From Bdellovibrionales bacterium CG12_big_fil_rev_8_21_14_0_65_38_15 (GTDB taxonomy: Bacteria > Bdellovibrionota > Bacteriovoracia > Bacteriovoracales > Bacteriovoracaceae): a stretch of 64,000 bases of DNA. This document shows, one piece after another, positions 46,216-54,811 of the stretch. Positions within the stretch are counted from its first letter, which is position 1. Every line of letters begins with the position of its first letter. The notes under the pieces are model-generated. The model was not told where the DNA came from and made no database searches. It saw nothing but the letters and a program-made list of their open reading frames with translations. The position numbers and the translations under genes were made by a program. The DNA lies in contig PCUW01000043.1 of NCBI GenBank assembly GCA_002787775.1, positions 62,001-126,000 on the forward strand, read 5' to 3'.

Positions 46216-47455
46216 GCCAAAGTTCTCGTTACTTGGTAACCCAAATTATACTCGCCTTTATATTGCCGGTACTACATCTGAGCTAGGCTCTTTTATTACT
46301 GAAACTGCTCTCATGCTTTTAGTGTTTAAGCTATCTGGTGATGACAAGGGTTACCTTGGCTTAACAAGAGCTATTTTTCTTTTGTTTTTAACCATTGGTG
46401 GAATTGTCGGTGGACCCATTGGTGCACTAAAAAATAGAAGAAGCGTTCTCATCTTTTGTGATCTTGTGAGAATACCTATTGTTGCATCTCTTTTAGTTTT
46501 GAAAGATCCCAACGCCATCGTTTGGATGAACGGTATGATTGCTCTATTTACTGGAATCTTTAATCCATCAAGACAAGCGATGATTAATGAAATTGTGCCT
46601 CAAAAACAAATTAAACAAGCTAATGCTCTTTTTGGTTCTACGTTTGCAACTTTGCACTTAATTGGACCTTTTGTCGGCGCATGGGTTTTTGCTCAAACTG
46701 GTCGGATGCATGAAATTTTAGCATTTGATCTGTTTACATATTTTATTGGAATTTGGTTTTTGAGTCGCATCATTTATAAGCCTAAGAATTCAAATCCTAA
46801 TTCTCGTTCAAACTTTAATAAAGAATTAAAAGATGGATTTTCCTATTTAACGAAGAGACTTGATCTCATTTCGATGTTTGCCAATAACATCATCGCTGGC
46901 TTTGTCATTGGGATTCTTATTCCAATGCTTTTGCCGTTTGTCCAAGAACAACTTGGTGGTGGTCAAAAAGAATACGGAATCCTACTTTCACTATTTGGTC
47001 TGGGCGGGATCGTTGGCGGATGGTTCTCTCATAAATTTTCTCAGCTATTTTCAACAGGTAAAATTATTACATGCACTATTTTCATTGAACCTTTGATAAT
47101 GGGATGGTGGGTTTTAAATACAAGCCTATTTATCGGCTATTTTATTTTTTTCCTATGGGGAGTCCTAGTCTTTACTCGAATTCCATCTCAACTCAATCAT
47201 ATTTCTGAAACAGTTCCTTCAAATGTTCTAAGTCAGATGTTTTCTCTCCTAGATTTAGCTTTTGTCGTACCTAATATTTCTAGCGGCATATTGTTAACCT
47301 TCATTGCTAATGAGTACTCTACGGCAGATCTTCTGACTTATAGTGCCGTTATCTTTGCTTGTCTCATTTGGCCGAGAGCCTTTTTAAAAGAAACACAAAG
47401 CTTATTTAGTAATGACGTAGACAAAGTTGATCGCGACAATGAAGCTTTGTCTTAA
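46208..47455 (+). CDS. MFS transporter
   Basis: A 415-residue major facilitator with about twelve hydrophobic helices and a typical loop after helix 2 (PIGALKNRRSVLIFCDLVR). The GTG start is preceded by AGGAG at a nine-base distance. Relatives with this start (NPNYTRLYIAGTTSELGS) are annotated as drug or macrolide efflux-like carriers, but the substrate is unknown. It overlaps the nitronate monooxygenase gene and is 26 bases before a saccharopine-dehydrogenase-like gene. Confidence 0.88.
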   Translation: MTKPKFSLLGNPNYTRLYIAGTTSELGSFITETALMLLVFKLSGDDKGYLGLTRAIFLLFLTIGGIVGGPIGALKNRRSVLIFCDLVRIPIVASLLVLKDPNAIVWMNGMIALFTGIFNPSRQAMINEIVPQKQIKQANALFGSTFATLHLIGPFVGAWVFAQTGRMHEILAFDLFTYFIGIWFLSRIIYKPKNSNPNSRSNFNKELKDGFSYLTKRLDLISMFANNIIAGFVIGILIPMLLPFVQEQLGGGQKEYGILLSLFGLGGIVGGWFSHKFSQLFSTGKIITCTIFIEPLIMGWWVLNTSLFIGYFIFFLWGVLVFTRIPSQLNHISETVPSNVLSQMFSLLDLAFVVPNISSGILLTFIANEYSTADLLTYSAVIFACLIWPRAFLKETQSLFSNDVDKVDRDNEALS

Positions 47456-47481
47456 GCAAGTATTCAACTTATAATAGCGCT

Positions 47482-48534
47482 ATGAAATCAATTTTTTGGC
47501 TTAGATCTGAAACAAAAGACCATGAACGTCGCACCCCACTTACTCCTACTGGTGCTGAGCAAATACTTGCTGATGGACATCAAATATTTGTAGAGCGTTG
47601 TCATGATCGAATTATCAATGATGAAGTCTATGCAAATATGGGCTGTAAGCTTGTTGAAGCTCATTCATGGAAGAATGCTCCTAAAGAAGCTATTATTCTC
47701 GGTCTTAAAGAATTACCTGACAGTGATGAGCCTTTAACTCATAAGCATATTTATTTTGCTCATGCTTATAAAGGTCAAGCTGGTGCCAAAGAATTATTAC
47801 AAAGATTCAAAAAAGGTGGTGGAAGTCTCTACGATCTTGAATACCTTATAGACGAAAATAATAGACGTGTTGCCGCTTTTGGTTTTTGGGCCGGCTTCAG
47901 CGGAGCAGCAGCTGCTATGGACTCATGGGCCGATCTTAGCCAAGGCAAAGAGTTTGCTGCTTTAAAAGATCATGAAAATCAAAATGAGTGGATACAATCC
48001 TTAAAAGAAAGACTCAGCGGTAAAATTCCAAGAGTCATGGTCGTTGGAGCTAAAGGCCGTTGCGGTAATGGCGCTATGACATTGCTTAATAATATTGGCA
48101 TTGCAGCAACTGGTTGGGACTACGAAGAAACAAAAGGTGGTGGACCATTTAAGGCCATCGCTGAACATGATGTTTTTATCAATACAGCTCTCATTAATAA
48201 AAAGATTCCACCATTTATTACTGAAGATATGCTTGAAGATGAAGCTCTATCAATTATTTGTGACGTAAGCTGCGATCCATCGGGAGACTTAAATCCAATA
48301 CCACTTTATGATCGTGTTGGTTCTTGGCTTCACCCTCTACAATCAAAGTTAATTGCGGGTAAAATTAGACATATATTGGCGGTTGATAATCTTCCATCAC
48401 TTCTGCCGCTTGAAAGTAGTGAGGACTTCGCCTCACAACTACTTCCACATCTTAGATCATTTGCGATTGATAATGATTCCCCTGTCTTTAGAAGATCATT
48501 AGAAATTTTCAAAGATTATTCGGCTAAGATATAA
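47482..48534 (+). CDS. Saccharopine dehydrogenase (LYS1-like)
   Basis: A 350-residue enzyme similar to the NAD+-dependent, lysine-forming saccharopine dehydrogenase of fungi (EC 1.5.1.7). It has the family start FWLRSETKDHERRTPLTP, the substrate-side segments YFAHAYKGQAG and FGFWAGFSGAA, and a Rossmann segment VMVVGAKGRCGNGA near residues 184-197. It could run in the direction of lysine breakdown or synthesis. No other alpha-aminoadipate pathway gene is in the window. It overlaps the convergent exported-protein gene by 19 bases. Confidence 0.88.
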   Translation: MKSIFWLRSETKDHERRTPLTPTGAEQILADGHQIFVERCHDRIINDEVYANMGCKLVEAHSWKNAPKEAIILGLKELPDSDEPLTHKHIYFAHAYKGQAGAKELLQRFKKGGGSLYDLEYLIDENNRRVAAFGFWAGFSGAAAAMDSWADLSQGKEFAALKDHENQNEWIQSLKERLSGKIPRVMVVGAKGRCGNGAMTLLNNIGIAATGWDYEETKGGGPFKAIAEHDVFINTALINKKIPPFITEDMLEDEALSIICDVSCDPSGDLNPIPLYDRVGSWLHPLQSKLIAGKIRHILAVDNLPSLLPLESSEDFASQLLPHLRSFAIDNDSPVFRRSLEIFKDYSAKI

Positions 48535-49301
48535 ATCCAAGGGCGCTCAACAATAAATGTTTCTGATTGAGCTTCTTCAAGTTCATCGAAGATTTTTCCA
48601 CGAACGTCCAGAAAGCTTGCCTTAGCCTTATCAAGTCTGATTGAAGTTTTCTTTTCTGCTTTAGAGTATTGAACTAGCCCTTCAAATTTTACAGTAGCGC
48701 TTACACCAACATTGACTTTAACTGACCCCTTAAACTTATTATTTGAGATATTCAATTGTAGAGACTCTACTGTTGTATCATCACCTCTTCCAGAAAGTTC
48801 CAGTGCCTTAACAATAGCTCTAATGATTGAGCTTAATTGATCAGATCGAAGTGCACTTTGATAGACAAGTTTTGACAGTGATACAGAACCGTCCCCATTT
48901 AGACAGCTCTCAATTAACTCTGCAGCACCAGAACATTGAGCGCTAAGTCCTTCAATCGTGATCAATTTATCTTCATGAACTCCGGTAAGATTTCCAATGG
49001 CTGCTCGTTGTGAAGTTGCACCTACAACAACATCGACTCCACTCCACTCGGCCGTTTTAAGATCTTTAACCCAGTCAGAAGGATTGGCCCACTCCCATTG
49101 ATTATCACCTGCAGTTAAGACATAGCCTTCACCTGCTGCTTCTATGGTAATTTGAACTTGTTTGTTTTTGAAAGGAACTTCAAAGTTATCGGCAACACCT
49201 GAACCATTCGGAGCTTCATAACTACCACTAAAGCCGGTTACATTAAGAGTAGAAGCGTAGGCTGAATTTATCAAAAATAAGACAGCAGCAAGATAGCGCA
49301 T
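48516..49301 (-). CDS. Exported beta-rich protein of unknown function
   Basis: A 261-residue protein with signal peptide MRYLAAVLFLINSAYA. The mature part is beta-rich (LNVTGFSGSYEAPNGSG, KGSVKVNVGVSATVKFEG), with two Cys around residue 138-147 that could form a disulphide. It is probably periplasmic or surface exposed. No family is recognised. Confidence 0.75.
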   Translation of the reverse strand: MRYLAAVLFLINSAYASTLNVTGFSGSYEAPNGSGVADNFEVPFKNKQVQITIEAAGEGYVLTAGDNQWEWANPSDWVKDLKTAEWSGVDVVVGATSQRAAIGNLTGVHEDKLITIEGLSAQCSGAAELIESCLNGDGSVSLSKLVYQSALRSDQLSSIIRAIVKALELSGRGDDTTVESLQLNISNNKFKGSVKVNVGVSATVKFEGLVQYSKAEKKTSIRLDKAKASFLDVRGKIFDELEEAQSETFIVERPWIYILAE

Positions 49302-49396
49302 AAAGATTCTCCGATTAATAATTTATATAATTACCTATCGAAGAATCTGTTTGTTGACCTTTGCGCTTATTTAATTAGAGGCAAATATAACCATTT

Positions 49397-51415
49397 CTAG
49401 AGTAAACCTGCTCGCTTAAGAAGTGGCTCGACTGAAGGCTCTTTTCCTCTGAAATTTTTATAAAGCTCCATGGGATGGGCACTTCCACCTTTTTCTAAAA
49501 CATTCTGTCTAAACTTTTTTGCTATCTCTTTATTGAAAATTCCATTTTCTTTAAAGTAGGCAAAAGCATCAGCATCAAGTACTTCGGCCCATTTATAGCT
49601 GTAATAACCTGATGAGTAGCCTCCATCAAAGATATGAGAAAAGGCCGTACTCGAGCATGTGCCTTCGACTTTTGGAGTTGTTGAAGTTGCGGCCATAATT
49701 GATTCTTCAAACTTTTCTAAATCATCGATCTTTGAAGGATCCCCAGAAAACCATCCCATATCCAAAAGTGCAAAAGCTAATTGTCTTAAGGTATTTCGAC
49801 CTTCATGAAAGGCGGAGGCAGCTTTTACATTTTTAATTAATTCATCGGGAATAAGTTCACCAGTCTCATAATGCTTAGCAAAGAGTTCAAGACATTCTTT
49901 TTCATAGACCCAATTTTCGAAGATCTGACTTGGTAATTCGACAAAGTCCCAATAAACACTCGTACAAGAAAGTGATCTATATTTTACTTTGGAAAGCAAA
50001 ATATGAAGAGCATGCCCAAATTCATGAAATAGAGTCAAGACTTCATCTAAGGTTAGTAATGAAGGCTTAGTCGCTGTAGGTTTTGTAAAATTACAAACGA
50101 TTGAGGCATGCGGCCTAATGTCTTTATTATTATCCATCCATTGACTACGAATATTATTGGCCCAAGCTCCGCCTGATTTGGTTGGACGGGGAAAGAAATC
50201 AGCATAAAACAAACCAATAAAGCTTTGGTCACTATCTAAAACTTCAAAAACCTTAACATCTTTGTGATAGCCTGGAAGATCAGATCTAGCCTTAAAGTTT
50301 AGACCATAAAGCTTGTTGGCTGCGGCAAAGACGCCATCAATAGCATTTTCAAGTTTGAAATAAGGTCTAAGCATTTCATCATCAACTTTAAAACGTTCCA
50401 TTTTAAGTTTTTCAGACCAATGAGCATAATCCCAAGCTTGAATTGGATTGGGACCCTTTTTTGAATCAACCCATTGTTGCATATCTTCCATTTCTTTTTT
50501 TGCTGCAGGAGTAGCCTTTTCCAATAGATCTTGCATAAAGCTTTTAACTTTTGCAGGCTCCTTCGCCATTCTCTCTTCTAAAACATAAAATGAGTGGTCT
50601 TTATAACCAAGAAGCTTTGCTCTTTCATACGAAAGATTTGCGATTCTTTTAGCCAGTTCTCGGTTATCAAACTCACCTTTATAGGCTCTTGTGGCAAAAG
50701 CCATATAAATTTTTTGTCGAAGCTCTCTATTTTCAGCATAAGTCATAAATGGCATAAAGCTTGGGTAGTGAAGTGTAAAAACCCAACCTTCAAGTTTTCG
50801 CTCCTTCGCTTCTTCGCTAGCGGCTTCAAGCGCTGACTCTGGTAGTCCTTTAAGCTTTGACTCATCAGTAATATGCATGAAAAAACTATTCGTGGCTTTT
50901 AGTAAGTTATCTGAAAACTTAATTTTTTTATCAGCTAATTCAGTATCAATAGCTCTTAGCTTTTCTTTTTGTTCGTCGTTTAGATTGGCACCTTCTCTTA
51001 CAAAACCCTTATAGGTTTTTTCAAGCAACATTAGATCTTCACCTTTAAGTCCCTGTCTCTTATCCCAAACTTTTTGAATTTGAGAAAACAGCTTCGAATC
51101 AAGTGCTACATCATTTCCATAAGCAGTAATTAAAGCAGAAAACTCTTCAGCAATATTTTGAATCTCATCGGTTTTTTCAGCGTGATGTAAATTATAAAAA
51201 ACTGAGGAAACTTGATTAAGTTCAGCGTCAATAAACTCCAGTTCGACAACTGTATTTTCAAATGTTGGCTCTTTAATTTCTTTTATTTTTTCAAGCTTGG
51301 CTTTTGCCATTTCAATTGATGTCTTTAAGCTTGGAAGGAATTGGCTATTATCTAATTTATTAAAAGGAAAAGCTTCATAATCAAGCGAAGATTTTTCCAT
51401 AAGTACATTAGTCAT
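49397..51415 (-). CDS. M3-family metallopeptidase (oligopeptidase A/Dcp type)
   Basis: A 672-residue zinc peptidase of family M3, cleaving short peptides in the cytoplasm. The HExxH zinc motif is HEFGHALH at about residues 461-468, with the third ligand Glu in SQIFENWVYE. The C-terminal segment SSTAFSHIFDGGYSSGYYSY is typical. The start chosen overlaps the stop of the upstream carrier gene (ATGA) and has AAGGA before it; a start 20 codons earlier would lie inside that gene. It could process peptides brought in by the Opp system. Confidence 0.92.
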   Translation of the reverse strand: MTNVLMEKSSLDYEAFPFNKLDNSQFLPSLKTSIEMAKAKLEKIKEIKEPTFENTVVELEFIDAELNQVSSVFYNLHHAEKTDEIQNIAEEFSALITAYGNDVALDSKLFSQIQKVWDKRQGLKGEDLMLLEKTYKGFVREGANLNDEQKEKLRAIDTELADKKIKFSDNLLKATNSFFMHITDESKLKGLPESALEAASEEAKERKLEGWVFTLHYPSFMPFMTYAENRELRQKIYMAFATRAYKGEFDNRELAKRIANLSYERAKLLGYKDHSFYVLEERMAKEPAKVKSFMQDLLEKATPAAKKEMEDMQQWVDSKKGPNPIQAWDYAHWSEKLKMERFKVDDEMLRPYFKLENAIDGVFAAANKLYGLNFKARSDLPGYHKDVKVFEVLDSDQSFIGLFYADFFPRPTKSGGAWANNIRSQWMDNNKDIRPHASIVCNFTKPTATKPSLLTLDEVLTLFHEFGHALHILLSKVKYRSLSCTSVYWDFVELPSQIFENWVYEKECLELFAKHYETGELIPDELIKNVKAASAFHEGRNTLRQLAFALLDMGWFSGDPSKIDDLEKFEESIMAATSTTPKVEGTCSSTAFSHIFDGGYSSGYYSYKWAEVLDADAFAYFKENGIFNKEIAKKFRQNVLEKGGSAHPMELYKNFRGKEPSVEPLLKRAGLL

Positions 51416-52644
51416 TTTTGATCCTTGGTTAATAGAGTATGTATTTTGGTAAGAGGAATAACTGCCACAAGCCAAAGAATTAATGATGCATATAACAAAG
51501 CATCAATCCAAAATAAGGCTTGTACATAAATCATAATGAAAGAGATTATTCCTTTTCCAAATCGATAACAAAACATGTCGACGATGTATTTAGCACCATA
51601 TTTTTGTTTATTTGTTAAAGGAAAATAAAGAAGTTCTTTGCTTACAGCAAAAATTGAATAATCAGTGCCTTTTAATACCATAAACATTGAGGCAACTGCT
51701 AAGGCTCCACCACCAAGGGTCCACATTTGTGTCGCAAGGTAAATAATCGGTATGAGCAGATGAATCCTTCTAAGACTTACAAATCTTAATAAAAATGGAA
51801 GGACAATGATTTGCAACATAAACGCAATAAGATTAATCCATGTATACAAACGACCTAGTTGCTCGGTTTTTGTAACTTGATCCGGAACTGCCAACTCAAA
51901 TAGGACATTAAATTTAAAGTTAGCAAGGTTGATAACAAATTGAGACAGAATGACGATAGCGGCCATGAGTGCAGTATATGTTTTAATTTGACTAACTGAG
52001 GCTAAAGGTGAAACATCTGATTTCTCATTTGTTTTTTTTATTTCTGTTTTCTCTGCCATTAAATAACTAAAGACAGAGAGTAATATAATGACAGCACCGG
52101 CAATCGTAATTCCACTTAGTCCGTATGTACTAGTAAATTGACTTGTTAGAAGACCACCAAAGACTCCACCAAGAGATCCAATAGCTCCTAAAGGACCGTA
52201 TAAAATTTTAGCAATTTTGATATCTACTAAAGTGTTAAGCAGCCCATAAACCATGTGGAGCATCACCACAATATAGACTTCTTTCCATATATAGAAAGGC
52301 CAAGCAAAGAAAGAGTTTCCCGCTTGTACCATGGAGAAACAAAAAAGGATGAAAGCAATACTAAAAATACCTGTACCTGCGTAGAGAATGTGAATTCTCC
52401 ATTTCAGTTGAAAATGGTTATAGAAACTTACCAAAATTGATAATGCTAATACTGACCAAACCCAAACAAGCGGTGAACTTTTCGCGCCAAAAGACTGCAA
52501 AAATATTGCTGTCGAAGAAGAACGTATTAATGGGTAAGAAAGTAAGACAAGAAAGACAGCTAATCCCAAAAAGAAAATATTCTTCTTTGTTGATTGATCG
52601 ACTTCGGAAAGCTGATGTTTTATATCAATTAAATTTTTGAGCAT
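51412..52644 (-). CDS. MFS-type carrier resembling ATP/ADP translocases
   Basis: A 410-residue membrane protein with about twelve helices. The segment near residue 325 reads LKGTDYSIFAVSKELLYFP and continues with KYGAKYIVDMFCYRFGKG, which resembles the bacterial/plastid nucleotide translocase (Npt/TLC) pattern and its MFS relatives. The start chosen has AAGGA seven bases upstream; an ATG five codons earlier has no ribosome site. It is coupled to the M3 peptidase gene by a four-base overlap. Nucleotide transport is inference. Confidence 0.75.
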   Translation of the reverse strand: MLKNLIDIKHQLSEVDQSTKKNIFFLGLAVFLVLLSYPLIRSSSTAIFLQSFGAKSSPLVWVWSVLALSILVSFYNHFQLKWRIHILYAGTGIFSIAFILFCFSMVQAGNSFFAWPFYIWKEVYIVVMLHMVYGLLNTLVDIKIAKILYGPLGAIGSLGGVFGGLLTSQFTSTYGLSGITIAGAVIILLSVFSYLMAEKTEIKKTNEKSDVSPLASVSQIKTYTALMAAIVILSQFVINLANFKFNVLFELAVPDQVTKTEQLGRLYTWINLIAFMLQIIVLPFLLRFVSLRRIHLLIPIIYLATQMWTLGGGALAVASMFMVLKGTDYSIFAVSKELLYFPLTNKQKYGAKYIVDMFCYRFGKGIISFIMIYVQALFWIDALLYASLILWLVAVIPLTKIHTLLTKDQK

Positions 52645-52736
52645 CCTTTTTTCCTTCATCGCAAAATAATGTCTATTTTGCCCTCAACATAGTAGAATTC
52701 AACTAGGCATAATAACTCTAAACCCAAGAAGACTGA

Positions 52737-53480
52737 ATGGATAAATTGGCCATCGTCATTCCCTTCTATAATGAAGCAGACTGTATTCCCAGTCTAATAA
52801 AAGAACTTGATGGTTTCATAGACTTAATCGATGCAGATATTAGTATTTATGCCATAAATGATGGCTCAAAAGATAATTCCGCTGAATTACTAGCAAGTGC
52901 CGCATTATCAAGAACATGGTTAAAAAATATAAACCAGTCAAATGGTGGCCATGGAAGCGCTGTACTCAACGGATATTATCAAGCTCTTGAAAGTAAGACG
53001 GACTGGATCTTCCAAATGGATAGTGATCAACAAATTCCGATTGCCGATCTTTTGCCGCTTTGGAAAGAAAGAGATAAAAATCACGCAGTATTAGGTATTA
53101 GAAGAAATAGGCAAGATCCAAAAGAGCGCTTACTGGTTTCAAGGATTTTAAAAAAGATTATTCGCCTTCTTTTTAAAGTCAAAGTTGAGGATGCGAATTG
53201 TCCATTTAGACTGGTACCTTCCATTCAGCTTAATCACTGCCTTAAATTTATTCCACGAACAACTTTTGCACCTAATATTTTTATTTCAATCATACTTTCT
53301 AAAACTTTTGAAGTTAAACAGTCTTTTGTCACTCACTGTGAAAGACAAGGCGGAGTAAACTCGATTAATAGAATGAATTTACTGAAAATCTGTAAGCGAT
53401 GCTTTGGTGAACTATATCATTTCTGGCTGACTAGGAACTTATGGAAACAATCCCAAAACATACACCAATCCTCTTTATAG
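52737..53480 (+). CDS. Family 2 glycosyltransferase
   Basis: A 247-residue GT-A glycosyltransferase with the family 2 start IVIPFYNEADCIPSLI, AINDGSKDNS and the metal-binding DSD in QMDSDQQIP near residue 95-97. No membrane segments follow, so it probably makes a polyprenyl-phosphate sugar at the inner membrane face. It overlaps the downstream FAD gene by 40 bases and starts the three-gene glycan cassette. Confidence 0.88.
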   Translation: MDKLAIVIPFYNEADCIPSLIKELDGFIDLIDADISIYAINDGSKDNSAELLASAALSRTWLKNINQSNGGHGSAVLNGYYQALESKTDWIFQMDSDQQIPIADLLPLWKERDKNHAVLGIRRNRQDPKERLLVSRILKKIIRLLFKVKVEDANCPFRLVPSIQLNHCLKFIPRTTFAPNIFISIILSKTFEVKQSFVTHCERQGGVNSINRMNLLKICKRCFGELYHFWLTRNLWKQSQNIHQSSL

Positions 53481-54811
53481 GTGCAGGCCCTACAACAATT
53501 GGAGCTTGCTATCGTCTTCGCGATTTAAAATATGAAGATTATTTTGTCATTGAAGCCGGTGATCAATTTGGCGGACTTTCGAGAAGTTATCTAGATGACA
53601 AAGGATTTACTTGGGATCTTGGCGGACATGTTCAATTTTCTCATTACAAGGAATTTGATAATGCAATGGATGAAGCTCTCGAAACTGAGGGATGGCTTCA
53701 CCATCAACGTGAAAGTTGGGTTTGGATTCAAGATCAATTTGTCCCTTACCCTTTTCAATACAATTTCCATCTTCTATCAAAAGACACCATTCATAATTGC
53801 CTTGAGGGACTGAAGAATAGATCAAATGAAAGAAATCCAAATCATTTCAAAGATTGGCTCCATCAACAATTTGGAAAAGGCCTTTGTGATCTTTTCATGT
53901 TCCCTTATAATTTTAAAGTATGGGCACATCCACCTGAATTAATGAATCATGAATGGATTAGTGAAAGGGTCGCTACGATCGATATTTCACGTATCGAAGA
54001 AAATATTAAAACACATAAGCTCGACGTATCATGGGGACCAAATGCCACATTTAGATTTCCAAGTGTCGGTGGTACCGGGCAGATATGGAAAAACTTAGGT
54101 AAAAAGATTATACAAAACCGAGTTAGCTTTAATACTAAAGTTGTAAATATTAGTGCTAAGTTTAAAGTTGCAACTCTAAGTAATGGTCAGCAAATTTCTT
54201 TTGACAAAATTTTTAGTACAATGCCAATCGATAAATTATGTAAAATGATTGAAGATGAAGACTTTGCTAAAGTAGCACAGCAGTCAAAGTCATTACCACA
54301 TTCTTCTACTCACGTCATCGGCATTGGATTAAAGGGTCAACCTTCAAAAGAACTTGCTGGTAAGTGTTGGATGTATTTTCCAGAAGACCATTCTCCATAT
54401 TACAGAATAACTTTATTCTCACAGTACAGCCCAAAAAATGTTCCTAATCCTGATGAGAACTTCTCTCTCATGCTTGAAGTCAGTGAGTCACCACATAAGC
54501 CAGTTTCTAAGAGTTTAATTGAAGAATGCATCAATGCACTTTTAAAAGATAAGCTAATTGAATCAAAAGAGCAGATCGTATCCAAATGGTCGACTAGACT
54601 TGAATATGGCTACCCTGTGCCTGGTCTTGGAAGAACTGAGATTATTAAAGATTGCCATGAAAAACTGCAATCATATGATATCTATTCACGTGGTCGTTTC
54701 GGTCATTGGCACTATGAAGTATCAAATCAAGATCATTCTTTTATGCAAGGCCATGAATGGGTCGATATGATATTTAATAATAAAAAAGAAGTTACGCTGT
54801 GGAACAAGTAA
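53441..54811 (+). CDS. FAD-dependent UDP-galactopyranose-mutase-like oxidoreductase
   Basis: A 456-residue FAD protein. The dinucleotide motif reads ILFIGAGPTTIGACYRL near residues 10-26, followed by EAGDQFGGLSRSY and GGHVQFSHY, as in UDP-galactopyranose mutase and protoporphyrinogen-oxidase-like proteins found in polysaccharide clusters. The late segment GLGRTEIIKDCHEKL and FGHWHYEVSNQDHSF also fit. It lies between a glycosyltransferase and a GT-C protein, overlapping both, so it likely modifies a sugar or lipid-linked sugar. The substrate is unknown. Confidence 0.85.
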   Translation: METIPKHTPILFIGAGPTTIGACYRLRDLKYEDYFVIEAGDQFGGLSRSYLDDKGFTWDLGGHVQFSHYKEFDNAMDEALETEGWLHHQRESWVWIQDQFVPYPFQYNFHLLSKDTIHNCLEGLKNRSNERNPNHFKDWLHQQFGKGLCDLFMFPYNFKVWAHPPELMNHEWISERVATIDISRIEENIKTHKLDVSWGPNATFRFPSVGGTGQIWKNLGKKIIQNRVSFNTKVVNISAKFKVATLSNGQQISFDKIFSTMPIDKLCKMIEDEDFAKVAQQSKSLPHSSTHVIGIGLKGQPSKELAGKCWMYFPEDHSPYYRITLFSQYSPKNVPNPDENFSLMLEVSESPHKPVSKSLIEECINALLKDKLIESKEQIVSKWSTRLEYGYPVPGLGRTEIIKDCHEKLQSYDIYSRGRFGHWHYEVSNQDHSFMQGHEWVDMIFNNKKEVTLWNK

